This document shows positions 1-7,510 of a DNA stretch of 23,032 bases, one piece after another. A program made the translations under genes and the position numbers. Below the pieces are notes generated by a model. The model worked only from the letters and a program-made list of their open reading frames with translations, was not told where the DNA came from and did not search any database. Within the stretch, counting starts at the first letter, position 1, and each line of letters starts with the position of its first letter. Source of the DNA: an uncultured Pseudorhodobacter sp. (lineage in GTDB: Bacteria > Pseudomonadota > Alphaproteobacteria > Rhodobacterales > Rhodobacteraceae). The stretch is from positions 1 to 23,032 of the forward strand of contig CAMFIX010000009.1 of assembly GCA_945952425.1 (NCBI GenBank), given 5' to 3'.

Positions 1-390
1 GTCCTCGACCAGCCGCCCCCGCGTGGCCCGCCGGAATCGCGTCATGATTGCATGGCCCGCCTGGGTGCCCTGCAGGCGGCGGTGGAAGCCCTGCGCCTCG
101 GCCAGGCGCCCCGCCAGCCACAAAAGCGTCGCATCGAGCCCCCCCGGCGGGATCGCCTCCTCCCCGGCCGCGAAGACATCGTCCAGAAGGTCGGTCCGCG
201 TCTGGTAATGCGCGTAAAAGGTCGAGCGCGCCACGTCGGCCCTCTCGCAGATCATCTGCACGGTGATCGTCGCAAGGTCATGGGACTGCATCAGATCCAG
301 AAGCGCCCCGGTCAAAGCGCGACGCGAGCGGCGGGCGCGGCGGTCCTCGGTCTCGGACATTTGCCCGGAGTCCTGTCGGTTAGCGGTCAT
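1..390 (-). CDS. TetR-family transcriptional regulator (3' end beyond window)
   Basis: Read on the minus strand from ATG 390, 130 codons are visible and the gene runs off the left edge. The N-terminal helix-turn-helix is typical of TetR: residues after the second Met read ALLDLMQSHD, then ITVQMICERADVARSTFYAHY, the conserved recognition-helix block, followed by a variable helical ligand-binding region. Start 390 is chosen because GAGGGGG lies just upstream; the in-frame ATG at 360 has no such site. The gene diverges from the sterol-desaturase-like gene at 471, and a palindrome between them is the probable operator, so it likely represses that gene and itself. The ligand is unknown. The family call is secure; the target is inference. 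Confidence 0.9.
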   Translation of the reverse strand, partial: MTANRQDSGQMSETEDRRARRSRRALTGALLDLMQSHDLATITVQMICERADVARSTFYAHYQTRTDLLDDVFAAGEEAIPPGGLDATLLWLAGRLAEAQGFHRRLQGTQAGHAIMTRFRRATRGRLVED

Positions 391-418
391 CTCTGCCCCC
401 TCTCGGTCTGGCCAGGCC

Positions 419-458
419 TTGCCGGACAAGTATCCCCTATCGGACACATGTCCGGCAA
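419..458. promoter_or_regulatory. Palindromic operator/promoter between tetR and the membrane hydroxylase gene
   Basis: Perfect 10-base inverted arms TTGCCGGACA (419-428) and TGTCCGGCAA (449-458) flank 20 bases that hold a third half-site, CGGACA at 441-446. That half-site also pairs with TGTCCG at 449-454, with a 2-base spacer. On the minus strand TTGCCG followed 18 bases later by GATACT could be the tetR promoter. A TetR dimer binding here would block both directions. Confidence 0.65.
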
Positions 459-470
459 CAGGAGATCGCG

Positions 471-1370
471 ATGACCAACCGACTTGACGCCTTCCGCCCC
501 CTGATCCGCTGGGGGCTTTACCCGGCCTCCTGGGCGCTGCTGATCTGGGGCTTTACCCGCATCGCCGACGGGGCCGAGCCGCGCAGGGTCTGGATCCTGA
601 CCTCGGCGCTCCTTGCGCCGAGCTACCTGCTGATCGAGCTCCTCTTCCCCTACCAGAGGCGCTGGTCGATGACCTGGGCCTCGTTTCTGGCCGATCTGCG
701 CTTCATCCTGATGAATGGCGCGGTCTCGGGGCTGGTGGGGGCGGGGCTTGGGTTCTTTGCCATCACCACGGCGGGCGATCACCCGGGGCCTGCCAGCACC
801 TGGCCCGTCTGGGCGCAGGTCATCGCGGCGCTTCTGATCTTCGAGGCGGTGCACTACACGCTGCACCGCGCCATGCACGAGCTTGGCGGGCCCGTGGGCC
901 GCTTCCTATGGCTGTCCCATGCCGCCCATCACCTGCCGCCCCGGCTTTACCTGGTGATGCATGCGGTGTTTCACCCGGTGAACGGCGTGCTGATCCAGGC
1001 CCTGGCGATCACGGTCCCGCTATGGGCCATGGGATACGGGCCGCAGGCGGTGGCGGTCTTCTTCATGATCAACGGGATGCATGGGCTGATCAGCCATTTC
1101 AACGTCGACGTGCGGATGGGCTGGCTGTCCTATGTCTTCGCGGGCACCGAGACGCACCGTTACCACCACTCCGCCGCGCGGGACGAGGCGGGCAACTACG
1201 GCGCGACGCTGATGATCTATGACCTGCTGTTCGGGACCTTCGTCTATCGCCCCGGCATCCCGCCCGAGACCCTTGGCGCCAGCCCCGACCTGCCGGCCTA
1301 CGAGAGCTTCTGGCCCGTCTTGCGCCTGCCTTTCCGCCCTCAGGCGAAGACGGCGGCCAGCACCAGGTAG
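471..1370 (+). CDS. Sterol desaturase / fatty acid hydroxylase superfamily membrane protein
   Basis: A 299-residue integral membrane protein of the non-haem di-iron hydroxylase superfamily. The three histidine clusters are present: HYTLH (H128, H132), HAAHH (H150, H153, H154) and HRYHH (H229, H232, H233), plus single histidines at about 204 and 209. Hydrophobic segments lie at about 17-30, 42-60, 84-100, 113-127 and 170-202. These enzymes insert oxygen into, or desaturate, lipid chains at the membrane; the substrate here cannot be told. AGGAGA at 460-465 is a good ribosome site for ATG 471. The gene is divergent from tetR and its last 31 bases overlap the end of the convergent yqaA-like gene. 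A second family member lies at 8253. Confidence 0.88.
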   Translation: MTNRLDAFRPLIRWGLYPASWALLIWGFTRIADGAEPRRVWILTSALLAPSYLLIELLFPYQRRWSMTWASFLADLRFILMNGAVSGLVGAGLGFFAITTAGDHPGPASTWPVWAQVIAALLIFEAVHYTLHRAMHELGGPVGRFLWLSHAAHHLPPRLYLVMHAVFHPVNGVLIQALAITVPLWAMGYGPQAVAVFFMINGMHGLISHFNVDVRMGWLSYVFAGTETHRYHHSAARDEAGNYGATLMIYDLLFGTFVYRPGIPPETLGASPDLPAYESFWPVLRLPFRPQAKTAASTR

Positions 1371-1759
1371 CGCCCGCCCTTGGCCAGGGTGACGATGGCC
1401 GGGAACCGCCAGAGCGGCTCGCGCAGCATCCCTGCGGCCAGTGTCAGAGGGTCGCCCATCACCGGCACCCAGGAGGCCAGGAGGCTTGGCCAGCCCCAGC
1501 GCTGATACCAGGCCGAGGCGCGCTCCAGGGCGCCGGGCGAGGCCGGGCACCAGCGCCGCCCGGCATGGCGCATCATCCAGCGCCCCAGGCCCCAGTTGAT
1601 GACCGAGCCCAGCACATTGCCCAGGGTTGCCACCCCAAGAAGCAGCCAGACCGGATGCAGCCCCTGCAGGATCAGGGCGACCAGCACGGCCTCGGATTGC
1701 GCGGGGATCAGCGTGGCGGCGACGAAGGCCGCGAGGAAGAGGCCGAGAAGCGCGCTCAT
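1340..1759 (-). CDS. YqaA/DedA-like (VTT-domain) small membrane protein
   Basis: A 139-residue membrane protein that starts MSALLGLFLAAF and contains the family's pattern of re-entrant and membrane helices: the region NVLGSVINWGLGRW at about 50-63, then an amphipathic stretch with RASAWYQRWGW, then VPVMGDPLTLAAGMLR. Length and motif order match E. coli YqaA (about 142 residues). The start ATG overlaps the stop of the upstream MFS gene as ATGA (1756-1759), so the two are translationally coupled. Its role in the operon is unknown; DedA relatives are linked to lipid scrambling and membrane stress. The 3' end overlaps the convergent hydroxylase gene by 31 bases. A much longer open frame continues upstream but lies antisense to no homologous protein and is ignored. 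Confidence 0.8.
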   Translation of the reverse strand: MSALLGLFLAAFVAATLIPAQSEAVLVALILQGLHPVWLLLGVATLGNVLGSVINWGLGRWMMRHAGRRWCPASPGALERASAWYQRWGWPSLLASWVPVMGDPLTLAAGMLREPLWRFPAIVTLAKGGRYLVLAAVFA

Positions 1760-3063
1760 CCCGCTCGCGGCCAGTGGCGGTGGAGGTCGTCGATGATCAC
1801 GGCATGGGCATGGGTCGCGCCGTGTTCCAGCAGATGGGGATGATCGGGGGGCAGGTCGGGATGGGCATGGGGCTGGCCAAAACCTGCCTCCGAGGGCCAA
1901 AGGCGAAAGGCTGCGACCAGCCCCAGCGCCCCCACCCCGGCCAGCGTCAGGGCGGCGGCCGAGAGCCCAGCCCCAGCCCCGACCCAGCCCGCCAGCGGAT
2001 AGGTCACCAGCCAGCAGGCATGGGAGAGCGCGAATTGCGCGGCAAAGACGGCGCCCCGGTCGGCCTCATGCGCCGAACGGTTGATGATCCGCCCGATCGG
2101 CGTCTGGGTGAGGGCAAAGCCGAAGCCGATCACGGCCCAAAGGGCCAGAAGACCACCGAGGCTCTCCACCAAGGGAACCATCCCCACGCCCGCCACCATC
2201 AGAGCCGCCCCGCCGATCATGGCGCTGCGGTCGGCCACCCGGTCCAGCAGCCGGGGCAAGCTCACCGCCGCGGCCATCGAGCCGGCTCCGAACCCGGCAA
2301 AAGCCAGGGCCACCGCTTCTTGCCCCAACCCCAACCGAGCTTGAACCAGCACGACCGTGTTGACATAGACCATGGCCCCGGCGGCGGCGACAGCAGCCTC
2401 CATCGCCATCAGACCTCGCAGCCTTGGCGTCAGCGCATAGATGCGGATACCCTTGGTGGCATCGGCCCAGAAGCCGCCGACCCCTACTTTGGCCCGGGTC
2501 GGAAGTCGCGCAGTCACCACCAGCGCGGCCGAGGCCAGGAAACCCGCCACGGTCCCCGCAAAAAGCACCGGAAAGCTGACCAGCGAAAGCAGCGCTGCAG
2601 CGAGGAGGGGCGAGGCAACCTGTTCCAGGTCCTCGGCCAGACGCAGAAGCGATAGCGCCCGCGTATAGTCCTCTTCCCCGCTCACGACATCGGGGATCAC
2701 CGCCTGGAAAGCCGGCGTGAAACCCGCCGAGGCCGCTTGCAAGAGGAAAATCAGCAGGTAAACCTGCCAGACCTGGTCGACGAAGGGCAGGAAGGCGATG
2801 ACGCCTGCGCGGATGAGGTCAAGCCCCACGAGGAAGGCGCGGCGCGGCAGGCGCTCGGCCAGGGCCGCCATGAACGGCGAGAGGATGACATAGGCCACCA
2901 TCTTGATCGCCAAAGCCGTGCCCATGACCGCCCCGGCAGCCTCGCCCGCCAGCTTCCAGGCCAGAAGCCCCAGCGCCACGGTGGCGAGCCCCGTGCCGAT
3001 CAGTGCCACGACCTGTGCGGCTAAGAGGTGGCGGAACGTCGGGTTTTTCAAGAGCGACAGCAT
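1756..3063 (-). CDS. MFS metal exporter with histidine-rich C-terminal tail (NreB-like)
   Basis: A 435-residue major facilitator with about 12 membrane segments, beginning MLSLLKNPTFRHLLAAQ, and an A-like loop motif ERLPRRAFLVGLD. The last 40 residues (396-435) carry nine histidines in HAH, HPH, HAH and HRH pairs, a cytoplasmic-tail metal-binding pattern known from the nickel exporter NreB. It is the second gene of an operon: only 6 bases separate it from the stop of the metal sensor gene, and GAGGG overlapping that stop serves as the ribosome site. It probably exports Ni(II) or Co(II); copper or another metal cannot be excluded. The family and tail are seen directly, while the metal is inferred from the tail and the sensor next door. 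Confidence 0.82.
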   Translation of the reverse strand: MLSLLKNPTFRHLLAAQVVALIGTGLATVALGLLAWKLAGEAAGAVMGTALAIKMVAYVILSPFMAALAERLPRRAFLVGLDLIRAGVIAFLPFVDQVWQVYLLIFLLQAASAGFTPAFQAVIPDVVSGEEDYTRALSLLRLAEDLEQVASPLLAAALLSLVSFPVLFAGTVAGFLASAALVVTARLPTRAKVGVGGFWADATKGIRIYALTPRLRGLMAMEAAVAAAGAMVYVNTVVLVQARLGLGQEAVALAFAGFGAGSMAAAVSLPRLLDRVADRSAMIGGAALMVAGVGMVPLVESLGGLLALWAVIGFGFALTQTPIGRIINRSAHEADRGAVFAAQFALSHACWLVTYPLAGWVGAGAGLSAAALTLAGVGALGLVAAFRLWPSEAGFGQPHAHPDLPPDHPHLLEHGATHAHAVIIDDLHRHWPRAG

Positions 3064-3069
3064 GGGCCC

Positions 3070-3342
3070 TCAGAGATAGCGGGTGATGAGACGGAAGTCC
3101 TCGAGCCGGGCGGCGGCCTCCGCCCCGTCGACCTCGTCCAGGCAGTGGTCGATATGGTCATGGATCAGCGTCCGCTTGGCCTCCACGATGGCCTTTTCGA
3201 CGGCGAGCAGTTGCTGGGCGAGGTCGAGGCAAGGTCGGCCCTGTTCGATCATGCCCACGATGGCGCGAATGTGCCCTTCGGCCCGACGCAGGCGAAGGAC
3301 GATGTCGGCATGGGTGGCATGTTTGCGGGATGGAGGAGACAT
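3070..3342 (-). CDS. CsoR/RcnR-family metal-sensing repressor (NreA/DmeR-like)
   Basis: A 90-residue all-helical repressor of the DUF156 family. Conserved blocks are HADIVLRLRRAEGHIRAI, GRPCLDLAQQLLAVEKAI and HDHIDHCL. The metal-site positions at family spacing (25 then 4) are Cys38, His63 and Cys67; histidines at 8 and 11 could add the N-terminal ligand. Overall wording is closest to the nickel/cobalt sensors NreA/DmeR, although Cys-His-Cys is also the CsoR copper fingerprint. It heads the operon with the His-tailed exporter and yqaA. The only ATG before the core is at 3342. No Shine-Dalgarno lies upstream and the promoter -10 is nearly adjacent, so the transcript may be leaderless. Confidence 0.88.
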   Translation of the reverse strand: MSPPSRKHATHADIVLRLRRAEGHIRAIVGMIEQGRPCLDLAQQLLAVEKAIVEAKRTLIHDHIDHCLDEVDGAEAAARLEDFRLITRYL

Positions 3343-3346
3343 GGCG

Positions 3347-3377
3347 ATTATCTATCCCCCCTGGGGGGATGCGGCAA
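3347..3377 (-). promoter_or_regulatory. Promoter and operator of the metal-sensor operon
   Basis: On the minus strand TTGCCG (3377-3372) is a -35 box and TAGATA (17-base spacer) or GATAAT (3352-3347, 19-base spacer) a -10 box. The spacer is almost filled by a 17-base palindrome, six C and six G around a single base with AT flanks (3354-3370). Such G/C-tract palindromes are the known operator type for RcnR/DmeR-like repressors. A bound sensor would cover the space between the two boxes. Confidence 0.72.
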
Positions 3378-3663
3378 GCGGTAATCGAGGCCCCCTTGCA
3401 AGGTCGAATGCGGGATATCTCTGCCTAGTCAGGGTTCTGGACCGGCGGGCGATCCCCTCGTGGCTCGTCTTTACCAAGGTCTCCGGGATTTCTTGCGCGA
3501 GTGAGCCTTACGGTTGCATTTTAGTGAAACCGCTCGGCAGTGCAGGACGCCCGCACTTTCTTGCACGCCACCAGAAATCGGCTCGGCTCGCATGAACCAT
3601 TGAACAAGACCCCTTGACCCGCCGGGGCGCTGGCCCGCTGGCAAAACCCTAAAACAGGTCCTC

Positions 3664-3894
3664 ATGCGCAATTGTGAACTCACCGCCGACTCTTTCGATC
3701 TGGACGCCGACGAACGGCAGGCCGTGAACCGGGCGATCAAGGAGGCCATCCGTAGGATCATGGCGGAGGGGGACTGCACGACGCGGTGCCTCGACATCAC
3801 CTTCCGGTTCCGCGCCCTGTCGCGGGAAGTCTATGTCCACGGGCCGACGGATCTCGGTGCCGTCGGTGCGATCGTTTCGACCTCTTACGATTGA
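3664..3894 (+). CDS. Small hypothetical protein, 76 residues
   Basis: Not recognised. The frame uses G/C-ending codons like its neighbours. The product has a charged, helical first half (about residues 9-36, DLDADERQAVNRAIKEAIRR), a pair of cysteines at about 38 and 42 (CTTRC), then an alternating beta-like second half ending STSYD. There is no signal peptide or membrane segment. A weak AGG sits about 6 bases before ATG 3664. It lies 95 bases before cutF on the same strand and might belong to the copper locus, but nothing in the sequence proves that. The 277 bases between it and the metal operon show no gene. Confidence 0.5.
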   Translation: MRNCELTADSFDLDADERQAVNRAIKEAIRRIMAEGDCTTRCLDITFRFRALSREVYVHGPTDLGAVGAIVSTSYD

Positions 3895-3989
3895 GAGGCA
3901 AGACGCCCTCGGGCGGCCGAGGTCAGACAAGGTGTCGCGCCCGGCATTCTCCTCTTTTGCCGAGCCCCGTCCGATCCTATGTTCGGATC

Positions 3990-4289
3990 ATGGCCTTGAT
4001 GCGGAAACTCCTCGCCCTCGTTCTGATCGCCCTTCTGGCGGTGGGTCCCGGTTTGGCTGCAGCGTCGGCAAAGGCGGCACCGGACTGCCCGATGGTGGGC
4101 ATGTCGCAGGCAGCCCATGGCGACGCCCTCGGAGCTATTTGCAAAATCCAGTGCCAGTACCCGGCCGCCATCCCAATGCCTGAAACCCGGCTTCCCGCAC
4201 AAACGGCAGCGCGGATGCATGTCTCTCCGAGCATCCCCCTCTGGGGCACCCGGCTCATCGCGCCGGAGGCGCCACCGCCTCGCGGTTGA
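3990..4289 (+). CDS. cutF: CutF-like exported copper-sensing leader peptide
   Basis: A 99-residue precursor: signal peptide (about 1-29, hydrophobic core LLALVLIALLAVGPG, AxA site near ASA-KA), then CPM (Cys33), a CxxxC motif CKIQC (Cys51, Cys55) and a C-terminal run of three prolines (95-97) ending PRG. In Rhodobacter capsulatus, CutF has this architecture: as it is exported it senses periplasmic copper through CxxxC, and its proline-rich end affects translation so that a stem-loop masking the cutO ribosome site opens. Here the last codons form the 5' arm of such a stem-loop, and a multicopper oxidase follows 39 bases after the stop. ATG 3999 is an alternative start; neither has a clear ribosome site. 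Assignment is by architecture and context. Confidence 0.75.
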   Translation: MALMRKLLALVLIALLAVGPGLAAASAKAAPDCPMVGMSQAAHGDALGAICKIQCQYPAAIPMPETRLPAQTAARMHVSPSIPLWGTRLIAPEAPPPRG

Positions 4290-4322
4290 CAGATCATCGC
4301 TTCTTTCCGTCAACTCTCGAGG
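4278..4322 (+). promoter_or_regulatory. Stem-loop masking the cutO Shine-Dalgarno sequence
   Basis: CCTCG (4278-4282) in the Pro-Arg codons of cutF pairs with CGAGG (4318-4322), which contains the cutO ribosome site GAGG (4319-4322, 6 bases before ATG 4329). Inside it GTTGAC (4285-4290) pairs with GTCAAC (4309-4314), extended by a G-T pair (4284/4315), around an 18-base loop. A ribosome held at the end of cutF would cover the 5' arm and free the ribosome site. A competing small hairpin, GAGGCG/CGCCTC, lies at 4265-4280. Confidence 0.7.
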
Positions 4323-4328
4323 TGAACT

Positions 4329-5750
4329 ATGCCCCTCCTTTCCCGCCGCGGCTTTCTGGCCGCCAGCGCAGGCTTGGCTGCGCTGCCCCTGACCCCTGCC
4401 CTTGCCAGCTCGCCCCGTCGCCTGACCGCCACCCGACGCACCATAGAGGTCGCAGGCAAGCCGGCCACCGTCTTCGGACTTCTGGACGAGACCGGCCGCC
4501 CCGGGCTCGTCCTTGCCCCGGGTGAGCGCTTCGCGGTCGAGCTGACCAACGGGCTCGATATCCCGACCCTGATCCACTGGCACGGCCAGATCCCGCCCAA
4601 TCAGCAAGACGGCGTGCCGGACATGCCCGCGCCGATGCTGGCGCCGGGCGAGTCGCGGTCCTATGACTTCGCGCCCCATCCCGGCACCCATTGGATGCAC
4701 GCCCATATCCCCGAACAGGAGGTGGGACTGCTCGCTGCCCCGCTGATCGTCCGCCCCGCGGAAGATACCGCCCAGGAGGTGGTGATCCTCCTGCACGATT
4801 TCTCATTCAACCCGCCCGAGGAGGTGCTTGCGGCGATCACCTCCGGCGCCGCCATGGCTGGGATGGGGCATGGCATGGGCTCCATGAACATGGGAGGGAT
4901 GAAGATGGGCCAGATGGGTCACGACATGAGCCAGGTGGGCGACATGGCGATGGACCTGAACGACTATGACTTCGATGCCTATCTCGCCAATGATCGGACG
5001 CTGGACGACCCGGAGGTGGTCACCGTCGACAAGGGCGGCGAGGTGCGGCTTCGGATCATCAACGGGGCTTCGGCGACCGGCTTCTGGATCGAAACTGGCG
5101 CCGTCGCGGCGCGGGCCATCGCCGTCGATGGCGAGCCGGTCGAACCCGTGCCTGGCCGACGCTTCCCACTGTCGATGGGGCAGCGCCTCGACCTCGCGCT
5201 GACAGTTCCGGCCGAGGGCGGCGCCTTCCCGATCCTGGCGCTGCGTGAAGGAGCCCCCGAGCGCACCGGGATCGTCCTGGCCACGCCGGGCGCCAAGATC
5301 GGCCGCCTTGACGGCAAGGGCGATCCGGCCCCCGCCCTTGACCTGGGCTTCGAGAGCGCGCTCCGGGCAGTGACCCCACTCGCGCCGCGCAAGGTCAGCC
5401 CCCGGATGGTCATGCTTTCGGGCCAGATGGCGCCCTATCGCTGGGCAATCGACGGGGCGACCTGGGGCAGCCACGTCCCGATCGAAGTGCGGCAGGGCGA
5501 AAGGGTGGAACTGATGTTCCACAACATGTCGATGATGGCTCACCCGATGCACCTGCATGGCCACAAGTTCCAGGTCGTCGACCTCGGCCAAGGGCGGTTC
5601 AGCGGAGCCCTGCGCGACACGGTCCTTGTCCCGCCCATGGCGCAGGTCACGGTCGCGCTGGACGCCGGCGAGGCCGCCTCGTGGATGCTGCATTGCCACC
5701 ACATGGCGCACTTGGCCACGGGGATGATGACCGAGTTCCTCGTCGCCTAA
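4329..5750 (+). CDS. cutO: Periplasmic multicopper oxidase CutO (CueO/CopA-like cuprous oxidase)
   Basis: A 473-residue multicopper oxidase. The N-terminus has a twin-arginine signal (SRRGFLAASAG). The copper-cluster motifs are HWHG (H83, H85), HWMHAH (H121, H124, H126), HPMHLHGH near residue 415-422, and HCHHMAH with axial Met (H455, C456, H457, H461, M466). Domain 2 carries a methionine-rich insert (about 175-208, repeated GM/MGM units), the usual mark of enzymes that oxidise Cu(I) to the less toxic Cu(II). GAGG is 6 bases before ATG but is locked in the stem-loop with the cutF 3' end. The following cutG chaperone gene known in R. capsulatus is missing: a convergent MFS gene overlaps the stop by 4 bases. 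Confidence 0.9.
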   Translation: MPLLSRRGFLAASAGLAALPLTPALASSPRRLTATRRTIEVAGKPATVFGLLDETGRPGLVLAPGERFAVELTNGLDIPTLIHWHGQIPPNQQDGVPDMPAPMLAPGESRSYDFAPHPGTHWMHAHIPEQEVGLLAAPLIVRPAEDTAQEVVILLHDFSFNPPEEVLAAITSGAAMAGMGHGMGSMNMGGMKMGQMGHDMSQVGDMAMDLNDYDFDAYLANDRTLDDPEVVTVDKGGEVRLRIINGASATGFWIETGAVAARAIAVDGEPVEPVPGRRFPLSMGQRLDLALTVPAEGGAFPILALREGAPERTGIVLATPGAKIGRLDGKGDPAPALDLGFESALRAVTPLAPRKVSPRMVMLSGQMAPYRWAIDGATWGSHVPIEVRQGERVELMFHNMSMMAHPMHLHGHKFQVVDLGQGRFSGALRDTVLVPPMAQVTVALDAGEAASWMLHCHHMAHLATGMMTEFLVA

Positions 5751-6904
5751 CCGCCGGTCCGTCGGAGACAAACCAGCGCGGCCAAGGCCAGGGCCGCGCT
5801 GGCCAGGAAGGTGGCGCCCGGGCCCGCGATGTCCCAAAGCGCTCCGGCGAGGGCGCTGGCGATCAGGAGCGCGCCCCCGCTGACCAGGCTGTAAAGCCCG
5901 AAGGCCGTGCCGCGCAGATCCTTTGGCGCCGTGCGGGCGACCATGGCGGCCAAAAGCCCCTGCGTCAGGCCCATATGCAGACCCCAGACGAGGGCGCCAA
6001 GGCCCACGACCTCCCAGCGGCCGGAGGAAGCCAGGATCAGGTCGGCCACGACCAGCACGCCCATGCCAAGTCCCAAAAGCCCGCTCTCGCCGATCCGGTC
6101 CGACAGGCGCCCGACCGGCCAGGCCGAGGCCGCATAGACCGCATTCATCGCGACCAAGACCAGGGGAACCTGGGCAGGGGCGAGGCCCCCCTCCTCGGCG
6201 CGCAGCAGGAGGAAGGCCTCAGAGAACCGCGCCAGGGTGAAAAGCGCGCCCACGGCCACGACTTGCCAGAAGGCGCGAGGCAAAACGGCCAGGGCCGCGC
6301 GTGAGATCGGAAAACCTCTGCGGGGGGCGCGGGTCCGCGGCTCGGTGAGGCCGAAAGCCAGCAAGGCCACCGAGAGGACGGCCGGGATCACAGCAACCCA
6401 GAAGACCGTCCGGTAGTCACCCGCAAAGGCCACCATCAGCCCGACCGCCAGAAGCGGCCCGGCAAAGGCGCCCACCGTATCGAGCGACTGGCGCAGGCCA
6501 AAAGCCTCGCCGCGCAGGCCCGGCGGGGCCAGATCGGCCACCAAGGCATCGCGCGGGGCTCCGCGCAGACCCTTGCCCACCCGGTCGATCAGCCGCGCCG
6601 CCACCACGACCCCCACCTGCGGGGCCAGGGCAAAGAGCGGCTTGGACAGCGCCCCAAGCCCGTAACCAACGACTGCCAGCGCCTTCCGTCGCCCCATCCA
6701 GTCACTGACCACGCCGGAAAAGACCTTGACGATCAGCGCAGTCGCCTCGGCCGCCCCCTCGATCAGTCCAAGCGTCAAGGCGCTGGTGCCAAGCCCCGTG
6801 ACCAGGAAGAGCGGCAGCAGGCTGTGGATCATCTCGGAGGAGACATCCATCAGAAGGCTGACGAAACCGAGGATCCAGATTCCCAAGGGCAGGCGGCGGC
6901 GCAT
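5747..6904 (-). CDS. Major facilitator superfamily transporter
   Basis: A 385-residue MFS protein with about 12 hydrophobic segments. It starts MRRRLPLGIWILGFVSLLMD, has the motif-A loop SDWMGRRKALA after helix 2 and DRVGKGLRGAPRDALVAD between helices 4 and 5, the latter typical of a widespread group of uncharacterised proteobacterial transporters. Start ATG 6904 is preferred to TTG 6907; AGGAAG lies 9 bases upstream. The PAP2 gene ends just 6 bases upstream on the same strand, so the two form an operon. The 3' end overlaps cutO by 4 bases. Substrate unknown; a stress or drug/metal efflux role would be a guess. Confidence 0.85.
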   Translation of the reverse strand: MRRRLPLGIWILGFVSLLMDVSSEMIHSLLPLFLVTGLGTSALTLGLIEGAAEATALIVKVFSGVVSDWMGRRKALAVVGYGLGALSKPLFALAPQVGVVVAARLIDRVGKGLRGAPRDALVADLAPPGLRGEAFGLRQSLDTVGAFAGPLLAVGLMVAFAGDYRTVFWVAVIPAVLSVALLAFGLTEPRTRAPRRGFPISRAALAVLPRAFWQVVAVGALFTLARFSEAFLLLRAEEGGLAPAQVPLVLVAMNAVYAASAWPVGRLSDRIGESGLLGLGMGVLVVADLILASSGRWEVVGLGALVWGLHMGLTQGLLAAMVARTAPKDLRGTAFGLYSLVSGGALLIASALAGALWDIAGPGATFLASAALALAALVCLRRTGG

Positions 6905-6910
6905 CAAGGT

Positions 6911-7510
6911 TCACTTCCTGGGAAAGACGGCGGTCGGCAAGTGCAAGGCCTCGAGCAGCCAAAGGTAAAGCCGGATCAAGGGCTCGAACACCCAGGCTTG
7001 GAACCTTCCGGCAAGGGCGCGGACTGGGGCGAAAGCGACCAAGGCGGTCAAGAGCCCCCCTGCCATGTCGAAGGGGAAGTGAACGCCCAAATAGACACGG
7101 GCCCAGGCAGTTCCGAGCGCGAGGCCGAGGAAGATCACCCCCCAGGCTCGCGCCCGGGGCAGCGCCAAGAGCGGGAGGGCCAGGGAGAACAGGAGCGTCG
7201 CGTGATCGCTCGGGAAGGAAGCCTCCGGCGCATGCGCCATCCATTGATGGCCGAGGCCAATCTCGAAAGGCCTTGGGTGATACCAGAAATGGGTGATCGC
7301 TTGCGCAAGCCCGAGTGCCAGCAGCGCCACGGCGAAGGCTTCCAAGAGCGACATCCGAAGCACAGGCCGCCGGACCCACAAGAGGACCAGCAATCCTGCG
7401 GCCAAGACCGGCGCGGCCTCCGCCAGAAGTCTTGCCCCGAAAATGGTGAAAGGCCATGCGTCGGCCCCGGCGTTCCACATGAGGAACAAGGCCTGATTCC
7501 AGCTTTCCAT
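6911..7510 (-). CDS. PAP2-family membrane phosphatase (undecaprenyl-diphosphatase-like)
   Basis: A 199-residue membrane protein with the three PAP2 signature blocks in order: a HPRP-containing first motif (HFWYHPRPFE), PSDHAT (SFPSDHATLL) and ARVYLGVHFPFDMAGG with the catalytic histidine. Five or six hydrophobic segments surround them. Soluble-side histidines of this family remove phosphate from lipid pyrophosphates such as undecaprenyl pyrophosphate (BcrC type). GGGAGGA lies 7 bases before ATG 7510. It is the first gene of a two-gene operon with the MFS transporter. Lipid substrate is inferred from the family only. Confidence 0.87.
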   Translation of the reverse strand: MESWNQALFLMWNAGADAWPFTIFGARLLAEAAPVLAAGLLVLLWVRRPVLRMSLLEAFAVALLALGLAQAITHFWYHPRPFEIGLGHQWMAHAPEASFPSDHATLLFSLALPLLALPRARAWGVIFLGLALGTAWARVYLGVHFPFDMAGGLLTALVAFAPVRALAGRFQAWVFEPLIRLYLWLLEALHLPTAVFPRK

